Shown piece by piece: positions 17,347 to 26,322 of a stretch of 64,000 nucleotides of DNA. Every line of letters starts with the position of its first letter. The stretch's first letter is position 1. The translations under genes were made by a program, and so were the position numbers. Location: contig NZ_CP142422.1 in the NCBI RefSeq assembly GCF_035974275.1, positions 2,170,001-2,234,000 on the forward strand. The letters run 5' to 3'. The notes under the pieces are model-generated. The model saw only the letters and a program-made list of their open reading frames with translations, was not told the DNA's origin and made no database searches. This DNA is from Chryseobacterium sp. MYb264. GTDB lineage: Bacteria > Bacteroidota > Bacteroidia > Flavobacteriales > Weeksellaceae.

Positions 17347-17850
17347 TTAATAAGCATCTATTTCACTTTCTAAAACAGTTTCCTTAAAATCATCCATTTT
17401 TACAAGCGGATTAATGTTCTGCACCGTTTTACTGTCTGCATTTTTTACATTCTTCTTGCTCATTTCTCCACGTTGGCCGTGGTCTTTTATGGTAATTTTA
17501 CCGCCTGTTGTACATTGCAGTTCAGAAACTTCGGTAACGATCTTTTTACCCATTACCTTCACTTTATCATAGGTTTTCTGCCATTTTCCCGCAGGAGCAT
17601 AAGCACACGGCAAATAACCGCCCGGAGTAGGTTTCAGTAAACATTTTCCGAAACTCGGACCTTGAGGATTGAACTGTAAATCGTCTTCTGTAACGGCAAG
17701 ATAATCTGCACTGCCTTCAGCATCATTCCAGTAATGATGCTCGTGAACAGTTACTTTATACTGAGGAAACTGATCACCTTTATCGCACTGAGCCTTACCT
17801 TTTTGCACGACAAAGTGTTTGCCGTCATGAGGTGATGATTGATCTGACAT
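17347..17850 (-). CDS. DUF4280 PAAR-like tip protein 1
   Basis: A 167-residue DUF4280 protein. This family has a PAAR-like fold and is expected to cap the VgrG spike and bind the effector. Visible landmarks are HFVVQKGKAQCDKGD at residues 12-26, CLLKPTPGGYLPC, and ELQCTTGGKITIKDHGQRGE near 110-129. The region LxCxxGGxIxIxDxGQRxE is shared with the second DUF4280 gene (40498-40989). It lies 20 bp upstream of the GH19/M23 effector, a typical tip-effector pair. There is no signal peptide. Confidence 0.85.
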   Translation of the reverse strand: MSDQSSPHDGKHFVVQKGKAQCDKGDQFPQYKVTVHEHHYWNDAEGSADYLAVTEDDLQFNPQGPSFGKCLLKPTPGGYLPCAYAPAGKWQKTYDKVKVMGKKIVTEVSELQCTTGGKITIKDHGQRGEMSKKNVKNADSKTVQNINPLVKMDDFKETVLESEIDAY

Positions 17851-17903
17851 ACTATTTATATGATTTGGGTAGTGTAAAGATAAAAATTTTACATCAAAAA
17901 AGA

Positions 17904-17931
17904 AAAAAGCAGAAATAATTTTCTGCTTTTT
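17904..17931 (-). terminator. terminator after tssR
   Basis: An 11-bp stem (17904-17914 with 17921-17931) and six-base loop flanked by T-rich sequence, between tssR and the DUF4280 gene. It separates the structural operon from the effector operon. Confidence 0.7.
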
Positions 17932-17946
17932 ATTATTCTTAACATA

Positions 17947-20346
17947 TTAATGCTTAGTATATTCGGGGGCTTCTACCGGCATCATGGTCGGCATGAAGTA
18001 TTCATTCAACCAGTAAAATTCCTGTCCGTTCTGTTTGATTTTCACGGCTGGGTCATTTCTGTGGGTAAGCATTCTTTCGGCAAGATTTTTATAGCTTGCA
18101 AAGTATGTTTTCACTGTTTCATTGGTAATGATGTCTGATTTTTTCCAGCCTTTCAAATTGTATTTTGCCATCAATTCTTCTTCAGAATTATCAAATCCTG
18201 TGCTTACTCCTACTGTGTAAGCCATTGGCTGCTTGTACAATTCACCTTTATCCATAAATTTCAGGGTAGGATTATACTTTTTCAACAGTTTAATATATTC
18301 TCTGATTGCTCTCGACTGGCTGAAATCTGTTCTTCCGGCTCCTGTATTTTCATACACTTCCGTATAAAAAGCTTTCAAATTATCGTATTCGGTTTCTGAA
18401 ATCAAAATACCTTTTTCCAAACCAGGTTTATACTCTTTCAGATCTTTTGGAATATAACCTTTCACCAAAAACGGACTTCCGTAATTAATCAGCTGAGCAG
18501 CAATTCCCGCCGGAACCGGATTGGTAAGACCCGGATACAGATATTTGTACTTGATATCAACATCCGTTTTCCCAGCTCCAACTGAAGAGTGGAAATAATC
18601 ATTCAGCGATTTATCAATCGTTGAATTATCTAAAGTTACCTGAGCAATCAAGCTGTCAACCGACTTTTTCAGGAATCCCGGTGTAGCAATATCTCCTTTT
18701 TTAGGAAAGATCACAAACCCTTGAGACATACTTTGTTTCGGATAATCTAATGAGAAGAAACCTGTTTCACCTTCTTTTAAACTAAAATTATTTTTAGTTA
18801 AAACATCATTCTGATTAATAATTTTCTGCTTTTTTAGTTCAGCAATATTTTTCGCTGTATTCGTTACTACATTTTCAGCCATCAATACAAAATCATTATA
18901 AGTATCTGATGATCTTGCGCTTGTCTGGAACATAATTAATCTTGCCTGAGCCTGAGTAAGCGAGTTGATCACGCCATACATATTTCCGCTTTGGTTGGCA
19001 GAAGTACCTACTCCGATCACGATATTGGTTTCATCAGGAAAATTGGAAAGAAGATTTCCTGCCGCCATCAAACCTTCATTTACCGGCTGATATCCGTTAT
19101 TGCTTGGGCAGTTCATCTCATTTGTTTTCTGATCGATAAACGTTGTGATCTTGCTATAATCTGAGTTTAAAGGAGAAACGGCAACATTATCTCCACAAGA
19201 ATTATTTTTATATAAAACTACCCCATATTTTACCTGATTAAAGTAAGAAGGCTTTTCAAATCTAAGCTGCAAATCCTGTAACAAAGACTTTACAATAGGC
19301 GCATATGGAGCATTCGGAGCACTGATATCTAATGTGAAAACAATATTGATGTGTTTATCTTTCTCTGTAATTTCGCGATAACGATCAAAATAGATCGGTT
19401 CTCCTAAAACATTGAACACGTAATTTTTACTGTAATCTAAAATATTCGTAAAATATTTCGTTTTAGAATCTGGTATTTCTTTTTCATTGAGAGCCAAAGT
19501 TACCGGGAAAATATTTTCAAGAGGAGTCCTTTTATTAACATCAGTCAGCAGGACAGCCGTTTTGTTCTCGCTGTCAGGCATCCCGGGAGCTCCCTCATGA
19601 ATGCCCAGTGCGGATTCTTTTACCCCTGTAGTATTTTTCATTTTTACAGCAGATCGCTCGCCCCACGCCGAAATGACATTGGAACTTACCCAACCGTATA
19701 AACTTGAATGGATGCTGTCAATATCAATGTTCGGTTTTCTTCCGACCAAGAAGCGTTTATTATTTTCTGCCTGCTTGTAAACATACACAATCTGTCCATT
19801 CGGAATTTTCACATTCGCCTGCTCAATCAAACTGGGAGAATTAAAGACCATAATAGAATCATTTTTGTAGTACCTTTCAGCACTTCGGATCACATCGCTG
19901 TTGCTGGGAACGACAGCTACCCTCACCGGAAAGCCTGTTTTCTCATTTTTCAGAGAATTGCTCCAAAGAAGAAGATCGGATTCGGGGATCCAGCCATAGG
20001 TTTTTATCTGTTTCGTGGAGACCTTTTTCATTAATGCATCAGGGATATATTCTGCCACCTTCACCATTCCGTCCCTTTGTTTCAAAACCATTAAAGGTTC
20101 CAGAAACTTCACTTCCTTATACGATTTTTCGTCGTTTTTATCGATATAAGCCGTATTACGGGACCGGTCTGAGACAGCAATCCAGGGCACTGATTTTTTT
20201 GGGTATCCGTTAATGACTGAAGAGTTATCTATTTGCCCATATTTCGAGGGCTCCGGAGTTCTTTTCGACGGTAATTTTACCTGACAGCCTGCTAATACGA
20301 CTGAAACTCCTATATAATATGCTGCTAGAGGAAATTTATTTTTCAT
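17947..20346 (-). CDS. tssR: T6SS lipoprotein TssR
   Basis: A 799-residue lipoprotein (lipobox VLAGC, Cys21) matching in size and context the TssR component of Bacteroidota subtype-iii T6SS. The N-terminal half has SH3-like segments (YIDKNDEKSYKEVKFLEP; YGWIPESDLLLWS). Residues about 330-500 resemble a von Willebrand A-like fold (INIVFTLDISAPNAPYAP), although the metal-binding DxSxS motif is incomplete. In these systems, which lack the TssJ/L/M membrane complex, TssO-R proteins are thought to form the envelope anchor. It ends the four-gene operon that starts at 22427. Confidence 0.8.
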   Translation of the reverse strand: MKNKFPLAAYYIGVSVVLAGCQVKLPSKRTPEPSKYGQIDNSSVINGYPKKSVPWIAVSDRSRNTAYIDKNDEKSYKEVKFLEPLMVLKQRDGMVKVAEYIPDALMKKVSTKQIKTYGWIPESDLLLWSNSLKNEKTGFPVRVAVVPSNSDVIRSAERYYKNDSIMVFNSPSLIEQANVKIPNGQIVYVYKQAENNKRFLVGRKPNIDIDSIHSSLYGWVSSNVISAWGERSAVKMKNTTGVKESALGIHEGAPGMPDSENKTAVLLTDVNKRTPLENIFPVTLALNEKEIPDSKTKYFTNILDYSKNYVFNVLGEPIYFDRYREITEKDKHINIVFTLDISAPNAPYAPIVKSLLQDLQLRFEKPSYFNQVKYGVVLYKNNSCGDNVAVSPLNSDYSKITTFIDQKTNEMNCPSNNGYQPVNEGLMAAGNLLSNFPDETNIVIGVGTSANQSGNMYGVINSLTQAQARLIMFQTSARSSDTYNDFVLMAENVVTNTAKNIAELKKQKIINQNDVLTKNNFSLKEGETGFFSLDYPKQSMSQGFVIFPKKGDIATPGFLKKSVDSLIAQVTLDNSTIDKSLNDYFHSSVGAGKTDVDIKYKYLYPGLTNPVPAGIAAQLINYGSPFLVKGYIPKDLKEYKPGLEKGILISETEYDNLKAFYTEVYENTGAGRTDFSQSRAIREYIKLLKKYNPTLKFMDKGELYKQPMAYTVGVSTGFDNSEEELMAKYNLKGWKKSDIITNETVKTYFASYKNLAERMLTHRNDPAVKIKQNGQEFYWLNEYFMPTMMPVEAPEYTKH

Positions 20347-20395
20347 CCTGATTTTCTTTTATGATTGGCTTGCCCGAAAGGACTCGGACGTTATT

Positions 20396-21307
20396 TTATT
20401 TACTTTGGTTGATTTCTACTTTGGTTACGCATTTCTGAGTATCGTCAAAATTTACTTTTACGGTCTGGATGACATTATTTTTATCAAACTGAAGCCCGGC
20501 ACAGTACATATAAAAATTATTCTGCTTGCTGTCATTTACTTTTACAACCGTATTTTCGTTATTACACAGATATTTCTGAAGTAAATAATTATAATGGCTG
20601 TTAAAACTGTTTCCGTTGGCGATCTGCTGAAGATGATATTTAAAATCATCATCAATTTTAGCATAAGAATCCTCTACCGTTACTTCTTCATCATCCAATG
20701 GATTATAGGCCTGAAGGATTTTTATGTGATGCAGAATAGGTTCTGCATTCTCATCCGTATATAAAGTTACCGTATAATCTCCCGGCTTTTTATAAGAATA
20801 GATAGCCAATTTCTCTTTAGAGTCGATATTACCAGTTTCTCCGAATTTCCATGTAAATTGTTTAGCATTGGAAATAGCACGGAACTGTACGTTCTCAAAC
20901 TGCATAGCCTGCGTTTGTGCATCAATGGTCGTGGCAGACTTTACGCTGTCTTTAGGTTTCGGAATCCCTCTTGCGGAAACTAAAACCGGAAAAGACTTGG
21001 AATATTTATTATCAATAATCAAAGTGACCTGATAATAGCCCGGCTTATTATAAAAGTGAAATCCCTTGCTCTTATCGGAAGTGGCACCATCTCCAAAATC
21101 CCATTTCTTGAATTTTGCAAATTTAGTCTTATCTTCAAAGGAAAGCGTATCTCCTACCGCGACTGATGATGGATAGACAACCCCTACAATGTCATCCGCA
21201 GAATGGATAACCTTTTTCTGCAGCCACAAAGCCACCAGAGCAGCGATAAGCAGGGTTGCAATAACACCAATAATAATGTTCTTTTTGTTCTTCTGAAAAT
21301 AATTCAT
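20396..21307 (-). CDS. T6SS-associated membrane protein with PKD-like domains
   Basis: A 303-residue protein with one N-terminal membrane helix (about residues 10-29) and a periplasmic part with two PKD-like beta domains: residues 42-110 (KKWDFGDGATSDKS, YNKPGYYQVTLII) and about 130-200 (FTWKFGETGNIDSKE, YKKPGDYTVTLYT). A mixed C-terminal domain of about 100 residues follows, ending VEINQSK. It lies between tssR and two coiled-coil membrane proteins in one operon, so it is probably one of the TssO/TssP/TssQ envelope subunits. I cannot assign the letter from sequence alone. Confidence 0.7.
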   Translation of the reverse strand: MNYFQKNKKNIIIGVIATLLIAALVALWLQKKVIHSADDIVGVVYPSSVAVGDTLSFEDKTKFAKFKKWDFGDGATSDKSKGFHFYNKPGYYQVTLIIDNKYSKSFPVLVSARGIPKPKDSVKSATTIDAQTQAMQFENVQFRAISNAKQFTWKFGETGNIDSKEKLAIYSYKKPGDYTVTLYTDENAEPILHHIKILQAYNPLDDEEVTVEDSYAKIDDDFKYHLQQIANGNSFNSHYNYLLQKYLCNNENTVVKVNDSKQNNFYMYCAGLQFDKNNVIQTVKVNFDDTQKCVTKVEINQSK

Positions 21308-21353
21308 AGTTAATAATTGTGATGTATTTGTGTGATGTTTAGATACGGTGAAA

Positions 21354-21878
21354 TTATTCTTTCCTGGCTTTCAATGCATTTTCACGCTGTAAAAGCTGGT
21401 CTTTTTTCTCTTTAAAACCAATGGAACAGTCCTGAAACTGCTTTTCAAATATTTTGATGTTCTCGGATTTCTTTGAGATCAGTTTTTTATCATCAAAATA
21501 CATTTTGTAAAATTGGGCAATCTGAGGATAAGCCTGTTTACGAAGATCCGTAACCCCTACATTTTCGAAGGAATTGGCAATATCATTAATTCCGTAGCGG
21601 ATATTATTTTCTTCAAATGGTTGCGGTACTTCGTCTGTTAGTTTGCTGATCTGAGAAAAAGTACTGTCCATCAGCGGCTGAACAATTTTCTGTTGCTGAT
21701 CAAACTGTGACTTCTGATCCAGAGTCTGGATAGCGATCATATCTGAAGATGAAAAAGGTGATTCAAAACCCTTCAGAAATATAATCCCCAGGAATATTAA
21801 AGCTGCAAACAGCATCAATATCAGGTATACAAACTGATAGTGCTTTTCCTTTTTAGATAATGTAACTTGTCCTTGCAT
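21354..21878 (-). CDS. T6SS bitopic membrane protein, TssO-like
   Basis: A 174-residue protein with a single membrane helix at about residues 14-34, a short cytoplasmic N-terminus and a helical, Lys/Gln/Glu-rich periplasmic domain likely to form coiled coil. Its layout matches the neighbour at 21891-22427, including an acidic-Cys motif near the C-terminus (FQDCSIG here, LNECMGK there), so the pair probably arose by duplication. It is likely to be TssO or another envelope subunit of subtype-iii T6SS. It starts 12 bp after its paralogue. Confidence 0.7.
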   Translation of the reverse strand: MQGQVTLSKKEKHYQFVYLILMLFAALIFLGIIFLKGFESPFSSSDMIAIQTLDQKSQFDQQQKIVQPLMDSTFSQISKLTDEVPQPFEENNIRYGINDIANSFENVGVTDLRKQAYPQIAQFYKMYFDDKKLISKKSENIKIFEKQFQDCSIGFKEKKDQLLQRENALKARKE

Positions 21879-21890
21879 AATGTGTGTTTG

Positions 21891-22427
21891 TTATCTTCTT
21901 TTTCTGCTTCCTGTAAACTTTCTTGTAGGATCTACACGCAACTCACTGTTAACGCGTACCACCTTCCCCATACATTCGTTGAGATCTCTCAAAGCGGTCT
22001 GCTCTTTATTCGAAATATTAATAATCTGAGTTTTTAGAGCCAGCATAGGCTCCAGATGTTTCAGCAAAACAGAATAATGCTTAAAATTTTTCGCGCTGTC
22101 TGCGCCCATGATGTTTTTAGCATCACGCACATTATCCATGATATAATTTCTCAAAAAAATATCATTCTCCACTTTGTTGATGTCCAGCAGAGTCATTCTG
22201 TACTGTATACTGTCGATTTGAATTTTAAGAAGCTCATTGCGGCTCAGTAAGTTTTTGTACTCATCTACCTCTTTTTGTATGCCCTTTCTCTGCAGATCGT
22301 AGCTTTTAAAAAAGAAAAATACCGCTGTAAATGCCACAGCAGATAATGCAATGAAAGACAAAACGAACTTCCAAATGCCCGCTCTGACGTCTGATTTGTT
22401 TAATTTTTTCTCCTTGTTCGAAGACAT
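21891..22427 (-). CDS. T6SS bitopic coiled-coil membrane protein, TssO-like
   Basis: A 178-residue protein: a Lys-rich cytoplasmic N-terminus, a membrane helix at about residues 17-40, coiled coil around residues 45-90, and a Lys/Arg-rich end (FTGSRKRR). It is the first gene of the tssR operon. Size and topology fit TssO-type proteins of Bacteroidota T6SS; the exact letter is uncertain. A response regulator gene is divergent at 22611, so the 183-bp gap should hold both promoters, although I see no hcp-type dyad there. Confidence 0.7.
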   Translation of the reverse strand: MSSNKEKKLNKSDVRAGIWKFVLSFIALSAVAFTAVFFFFKSYDLQRKGIQKEVDEYKNLLSRNELLKIQIDSIQYRMTLLDINKVENDIFLRNYIMDNVRDAKNIMGADSAKNFKHYSVLLKHLEPMLALKTQIINISNKEQTALRDLNECMGKVVRVNSELRVDPTRKFTGSRKRR

Positions 22428-22610
22428 AATAATTGTGATTGGTTTGGGATGGTGAATTTATAAAAAAAATAATTTATGCACAAAATTTATATTTTATGAT
22501 GAAAAAATAAACTATTGTTAATTAATTTAAGATTAATTTTCACATTCATCAGATTTTCATAACTTAGACCACCCAAAATTTTAATATATCTACACCAAAT
22601 CGATCACAAA

Positions 22611-23282
22611 GTGAGTAAACTTTTAAGCAATACTGTACGGTTTTCAATTGCAGACAGTGATTTTTATTTTAAAAAAATAATGATCAAAACCCTGCAGGAA
22701 AACCCTTTTTATATGCTTCTTAATGACTGTAACAATGGCCATGAGCTGGTTAACAGAATTTACAGAAGGCAGGAAGATGTATTTATTATCGAGCTGTTCA
22801 TGCCCGTTCTCAGTGGTATTGAAGCCATCAGATACATCCGGAAAAACAATACGGAAACACCTATTATAACTTATTCCGGGACCTATCAGGAAGATATGGC
22901 GGAAATTCTTTCAAAAATCCCCAATATTTTCTACTGTCAGAAAAAAAGCAATGTGATTAAAGAAATCGTTAAAGGAAAAATTGCAGGAGATACTTTTGAT
23001 TACGAACAGTATTCCAGAGAATGGGAGCAGCAGCCTCTGGCCGTTACCGAGTATATGGACCGGCAGAAAAAAAGCCAGGAAGAACTTTCCTCCACGGAAA
23101 TTCAGCTGATGAAATTCTGCTACGAAGGCTTCAGTAACAAAGAAATCGGCGAAAAGCTGAACCTCAGCAGCAGAACCATTGACACGTATATCAACAGGCT
23201 GACGGAGAAGCTCGGACTGAAGACAAAGCTCCATCTCATCCGCTTCTGCGTAGAAAATGGATACTATAATTCCAGTATGTAA
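22611..23282 (+). CDS. atypical LuxR/NarL-family response regulator (Glu at phosphoacceptor site)
   Basis: A 223-residue DNA-binding response regulator. The receiver domain covers residues 8-125 and the LuxR-type helix-turn-helix residues 160-215 (FSNKEIGEKLNLSSRTIDTY). In the receiver the phosphoacceptor Asp is replaced by Glu61 in FIIELFMPVLSG, while acidic Asp15 and Asp17 and the Lys111/Lys112 region are kept. Glu often mimics the phosphorylated state, so the protein may be constitutively active or controlled without a kinase. It starts with GTG at 22611; a later ATG at 22680 would cut into the receiver. It is divergent from the T6SS operon and a candidate regulator of the hcp dyads. Confidence 0.82.
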   Translation: MSKLLSNTVRFSIADSDFYFKKIMIKTLQENPFYMLLNDCNNGHELVNRIYRRQEDVFIIELFMPVLSGIEAIRYIRKNNTETPIITYSGTYQEDMAEILSKIPNIFYCQKKSNVIKEIVKGKIAGDTFDYEQYSREWEQQPLAVTEYMDRQKKSQEELSSTEIQLMKFCYEGFSNKEIGEKLNLSSRTIDTYINRLTEKLGLKTKLHLIRFCVENGYYNSSM

Positions 23283-23357
23283 AGACCCTTCCTTATGATT
23301 TAATACCTGCCAAACATTCAAACCTTATTGCGGCGCAGAAAAATAATTTGCCACTAA

Positions 23358-23390
23358 TTTGCTAGTATTCAATTTTTTTAACTAAATTTG
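23358..23390 (+). promoter_or_regulatory. promoter of the HU gene
   Basis: A TTTG -33 element at 23358-23361 and TAAATTTG -7 box at 23383-23390, separated by 21 bases, upstream of the HU start at 23421. This fits the Bacteroidota sigma-A consensus. Confidence 0.65.
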
Positions 23391-23420
23391 CACACCTAAA
23401 ATTTAAAATTAAAAAAGGAA

Positions 23421-23711
23421 ATGACAAAGGCAGAATTGGTAAACACCATCTCAAATAAGTTGGGAACAGAAAAGAATGAAACACAGAAAGTTGTAGAAGC
23501 TTTTATGCAGGAGATCAGGACTTCTATGTATAATGGAGATAACGTTTATTTAAGAGGTTTCGGTTCTTTTATCATTAAAACGAGAGCTGCTAAAACAGGA
23601 AGAAATATTTCTAAGAACACTGCAATTGAGATTCCTGCTCATAACATTCCTGCTTTCAAACCTTCAAAATCTTTTGTTGAGAAAGTAAAAACTAAAGTTG
23701 CAGTAAAATAA
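23421..23711 (+). CDS. hup: HU/IHF family DNA-binding protein
   Basis: A 96-residue nucleoid protein of the HU/IHF family. It keeps the signature region NVYLRGFGSFIIKTRAAKTG (residues 41-60) and the DNA-intercalating Pro arm (IPAHNIPAFKPSKSF). It would bind and bend DNA as a dimer. A good AAAGGA ribosome site precedes the ATG. It lies 41 bp upstream of a 30-residue basic protein, the two sharing a terminator before RNase G. Confidence 0.92.
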   Translation: MTKAELVNTISNKLGTEKNETQKVVEAFMQEIRTSMYNGDNVYLRGFGSFIIKTRAAKTGRNISKNTAIEIPAHNIPAFKPSKSFVEKVKTKVAVK

Positions 23712-23752
23712 GACATTAACTGAATATTAACTAGTTACTAAAAATTAAAATT

Positions 23753-23845
23753 ATGCCAAGCGGAAAGAAAAGAAAAAGACACAAGGTTGCAACTCACAAG
23801 AGAAAGAAAAGAGCAAGAGCAAACAGACATAAGAAGAAAAAATAA
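23753..23845 (+). CDS. 30-residue highly basic protein, possibly ribosome associated
   Basis: A very short ORF, MPSGKKRKRHKVATHKRKKR and ten more residues, two thirds of them Lys, Arg or His. From memory, near-identical short proteins are conserved between HU and RNase G in Bacteroidota. The composition is like small rRNA-binding ribosomal proteins, so a ribosomal role is likely but not proven here. It is followed by a strong terminator. It is too small for most gene finders. Confidence 0.7.
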   Translation: MPSGKKRKRHKVATHKRKKRARANRHKKKK

Positions 23846-23872
23846 TCTCTTTTTCTCGAGATTTACAATATA

Positions 23873-23927
23873 AAAATATAGTTGGTGATTTTAAGATTTT
23901 AAAGGTTCACCGACTATATTTTGTTTT
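23873..23927 (+). terminator. terminator after the HU/basic protein pair
   Basis: A 16-bp stem (23873-23888 with 23907-23922, one G-U pair) followed by T-rich sequence. It would end the HU transcript before the RNase G gene. Confidence 0.8.
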
Positions 23928-24074
23928 GCAACTATAAGATGATATGGAATCAGAATGATTTTTATTTCAACGCCTAAAGATATACATTGAAAATAATGTG
24001 TATATTTATGGATCATACTTTTATAAAAACAGTTTGGATTCCGATGATCTTAAAAAATTATTTAGCTTAATAAA

Positions 24075-25634
24075 ATGAAGAAAGAACTAATAGTTTCGCA
24101 TGAAGATGATCTTACAAAGATTGCATTACTGGAAGACGGAAGACTATGTGAACTTCATGAGCAAGAGGATAAAAGTGATTTTATAGTTGGAGATTTATTC
24201 GTAGGAAAAGTAAAAAAACTGGCTCCGAACCTGAATGCCGCCTTTGTGAACATTGGCTATGAAAAGGATGCGTTTCTGCATTATCAGGATCTGGGTCCGC
24301 AGTATCTTACCTACCGAAAGTTTTTAAGAGATACACTCTCAAAAAAACAAAGCAGTTCAAGCTTAAAAAATTTCGAAATACAACCCGAAATTGACAAAAA
24401 CGGAACCGTAGACAAAGTCATCGCCAAAGATGATGTTGTTTTACTGCAGATCACCAAAGAGCCGATCTCCACCAAAGGGCCGAGGATTTCCACACAGATT
24501 TCCTTAACCGGACGTTTTCTGGTTCTTATCCCTTTCGACAACAAAGTTTCAATTTCCAAAAAAGTAAAAAGCCAGGAGGAAAAGGAGAGACTGAGAACTC
24601 TTATTGAAAGCATAAAACCGGAAGGTTTTGGCGTGATTATAAGAACAGTTGCGGAAGGAAAAAAAGTAGCAGACCTTCATAATGACATGAATCAGCTGAT
24701 TCAGAAATGGGAAAGTACTTTTAAGAACATTCAGAAAAACAAGGTTCCGTCCAGAGTTTTAAGTGAAGACGATAAAGCTTCAGCTATTTTAAGGGATAAT
24801 TTCAACCAGGATTTTGTGAGCATCACCTGCGATGATGAGCAAATGGTGGACGAAATGAAGAATTATCTGGAAGTAATCGCTCCGGAGAGAAAAAATATTG
24901 TTCATTTCTATAATTCCCATATTCCTCTTCTCGAATATTATAACGTGGAAAAGCAGCTTAAACAAAGCTTTGGAAAACACGTTAATATTCCAAGTTCAAA
25001 AGGTGCTTATCTTGTGATAGAACACACAGAAGCACTCCACGTAGTAGACGTGAACTCCGGAAATAACATTACTACCGGAACTGCTGTCAATAAAGAACAC
25101 GCTCTAAGAGTGAACAAAATGGCAGCGACAGAAATTGCAAGACAGCTTCGCCTCAGAGATATGGGCGGTATTATCGTGATCGATTTTATTGATATGCCGA
25201 ATCCTGAGCACAGAAGAGAACTGTTCGAACATCTAAAGGAAGAAATGAAACGTGACAAAGCACGACATAAGATTCTTCCGCCCAGTAAATTTGGTTTGAT
25301 ACAGATTACCAGACAGAGAAACCGTCCGGAAAAACAGATTGATACCAAAGAAGAAAACCCGAATAAAGACGGAGAAATTGTAGCTCCGATCGTTATTGTT
25401 GAAAGAATGGGAGAAACCCTGAGAACCATTATGCAAAAAGAGAAAGGGAAATTGTACCTTCATGTACATCCTTTTGTGGAAGCCTACCTTACCAAAGGTA
25501 TCAAAAGCATTCAGATGAAATGGTTTATGAAATACAAAAAATGGGTAACCATTATCCCCAGAGATTCTTTCAAATATTTAGAATACAGAGTGTACAATTC
25601 CGGTAAAGAAGAATTGATAGGATATTCTAATTAA
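24075..25634 (+). CDS. rng: ribonuclease E/G family protein
   Basis: A 519-residue RNase G/E, an endoribonuclease for rRNA maturation and mRNA decay in the cytoplasm. The S1-like region lies at residues 38-125 (GDLFVGKVKKLAPNLNAAFV). The catalytic core includes ALHVVDVNSG and GGIIVIDFIDMPNPEHRREL, with the two metal-binding Asp residues. It lacks the CPxC zinc-link motif of E. coli RNase E/G: after ITRQRNRPEKQ comes DTKEENPNKDGE. It also lacks the long RNase E scaffold. A strong terminator follows. Confidence 0.93.
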   Translation: MKKELIVSHEDDLTKIALLEDGRLCELHEQEDKSDFIVGDLFVGKVKKLAPNLNAAFVNIGYEKDAFLHYQDLGPQYLTYRKFLRDTLSKKQSSSSLKNFEIQPEIDKNGTVDKVIAKDDVVLLQITKEPISTKGPRISTQISLTGRFLVLIPFDNKVSISKKVKSQEEKERLRTLIESIKPEGFGVIIRTVAEGKKVADLHNDMNQLIQKWESTFKNIQKNKVPSRVLSEDDKASAILRDNFNQDFVSITCDDEQMVDEMKNYLEVIAPERKNIVHFYNSHIPLLEYYNVEKQLKQSFGKHVNIPSSKGAYLVIEHTEALHVVDVNSGNNITTGTAVNKEHALRVNKMAATEIARQLRLRDMGGIIVIDFIDMPNPEHRRELFEHLKEEMKRDKARHKILPPSKFGLIQITRQRNRPEKQIDTKEENPNKDGEIVAPIVIVERMGETLRTIMQKEKGKLYLHVHPFVEAYLTKGIKSIQMKWFMKYKKWVTIIPRDSFKYLEYRVYNSGKEELIGYSN

Positions 25635-25643
25635 AAGAAATTC

Positions 25644-25671
25644 AACCTCCGGTTTATCCGGAGGTTTTTTT
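25644..25671 (+). terminator. rng terminator
   Basis: A perfect 9-bp stem AACCTCCGG/CCGGAGGTT with a TTTAT loop and T7 tail directly after rng. Confidence 0.92.
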
Positions 25672-25688
25672 ATTGAATAAATTAAAGT

Positions 25689-26168
25689 ATGCACAAAAAA
25701 CACCATTACAAATCCACGATTAAATGGACTGGGAACCTCGGAACGGGAACCGACCATTACAAAAACTACGAACGCAGCCATACCATTTCGGTAGAGAACA
25801 AAACAATAATTGAAGGCTCCTCCGATCCTGCCTTTCTGGGTGACAAGACAAAACACAACCCTGAAGACATGCTGCTCTCTGCCCTATCCTCCTGTCATAT
25901 GCTCTGGTATTTACATTTATGCTCTGCAGAAGGCATTATTGTGACTGAATACACAGATCATGCAACAGGAATTATGATTGAACAAAGCAATGGCAGTGGT
26001 TATTTTTCTGAGGTTACACTACATCCGACGGTAGCCGTTTCTCACGAGAGCATGATTGAAAGAGCAAAAAACCTTCATCATAAAGCCAATGAATTTTGCT
26101 TCATTGCCCAATCGGTAAATTTTCCGGTAAACCATGAGGATCCCATAGTCTTCGTTCAACCCTTGTAA
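25689..26168 (+). CDS. OsmC family protein
   Basis: A 159-residue OsmC/Ohr-type protein. The family reduces organic hydroperoxides using two Cys residues. Here the helix EDMLLSALSSCHMLWYL carries the first Cys and a second is in NEFCFIAQS near residue 137. The N-terminal strands (GTGTDHYKNYERSHTISV) fit the OsmC-like fold. It is a stand-alone gene between the rng terminator and a repeat-bearing intergenic region. Confidence 0.85.
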   Translation: MHKKHHYKSTIKWTGNLGTGTDHYKNYERSHTISVENKTIIEGSSDPAFLGDKTKHNPEDMLLSALSSCHMLWYLHLCSAEGIIVTEYTDHATGIMIEQSNGSGYFSEVTLHPTVAVSHESMIERAKNLHHKANEFCFIAQSVNFPVNHEDPIVFVQPL

Positions 26169-26322
26169 TTTCAGGCACAACGCATGTCATCCTTGCAATC
26201 AACGGGAAATAAAATAGACTTTCTGTATTCACGCCAACAAAAGAAGCATTTATATCATTTTATCTTTGAAATTTTCTTTACATTATTCAACCCGTGCGGG
26301 GTTATAACCTCATTAAATACCT

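Noticed and set aside
22428..22610. Search for a GTAG-N5-CTAC dyad between the tssO-like gene and the response regulator
   Set aside because: None found, so the proposed regulon is limited to hcp promoters in this window.
24311..25469. Minus-strand open frames within rng
   Set aside because: Antisense shadows of a well-conserved enzyme gene.
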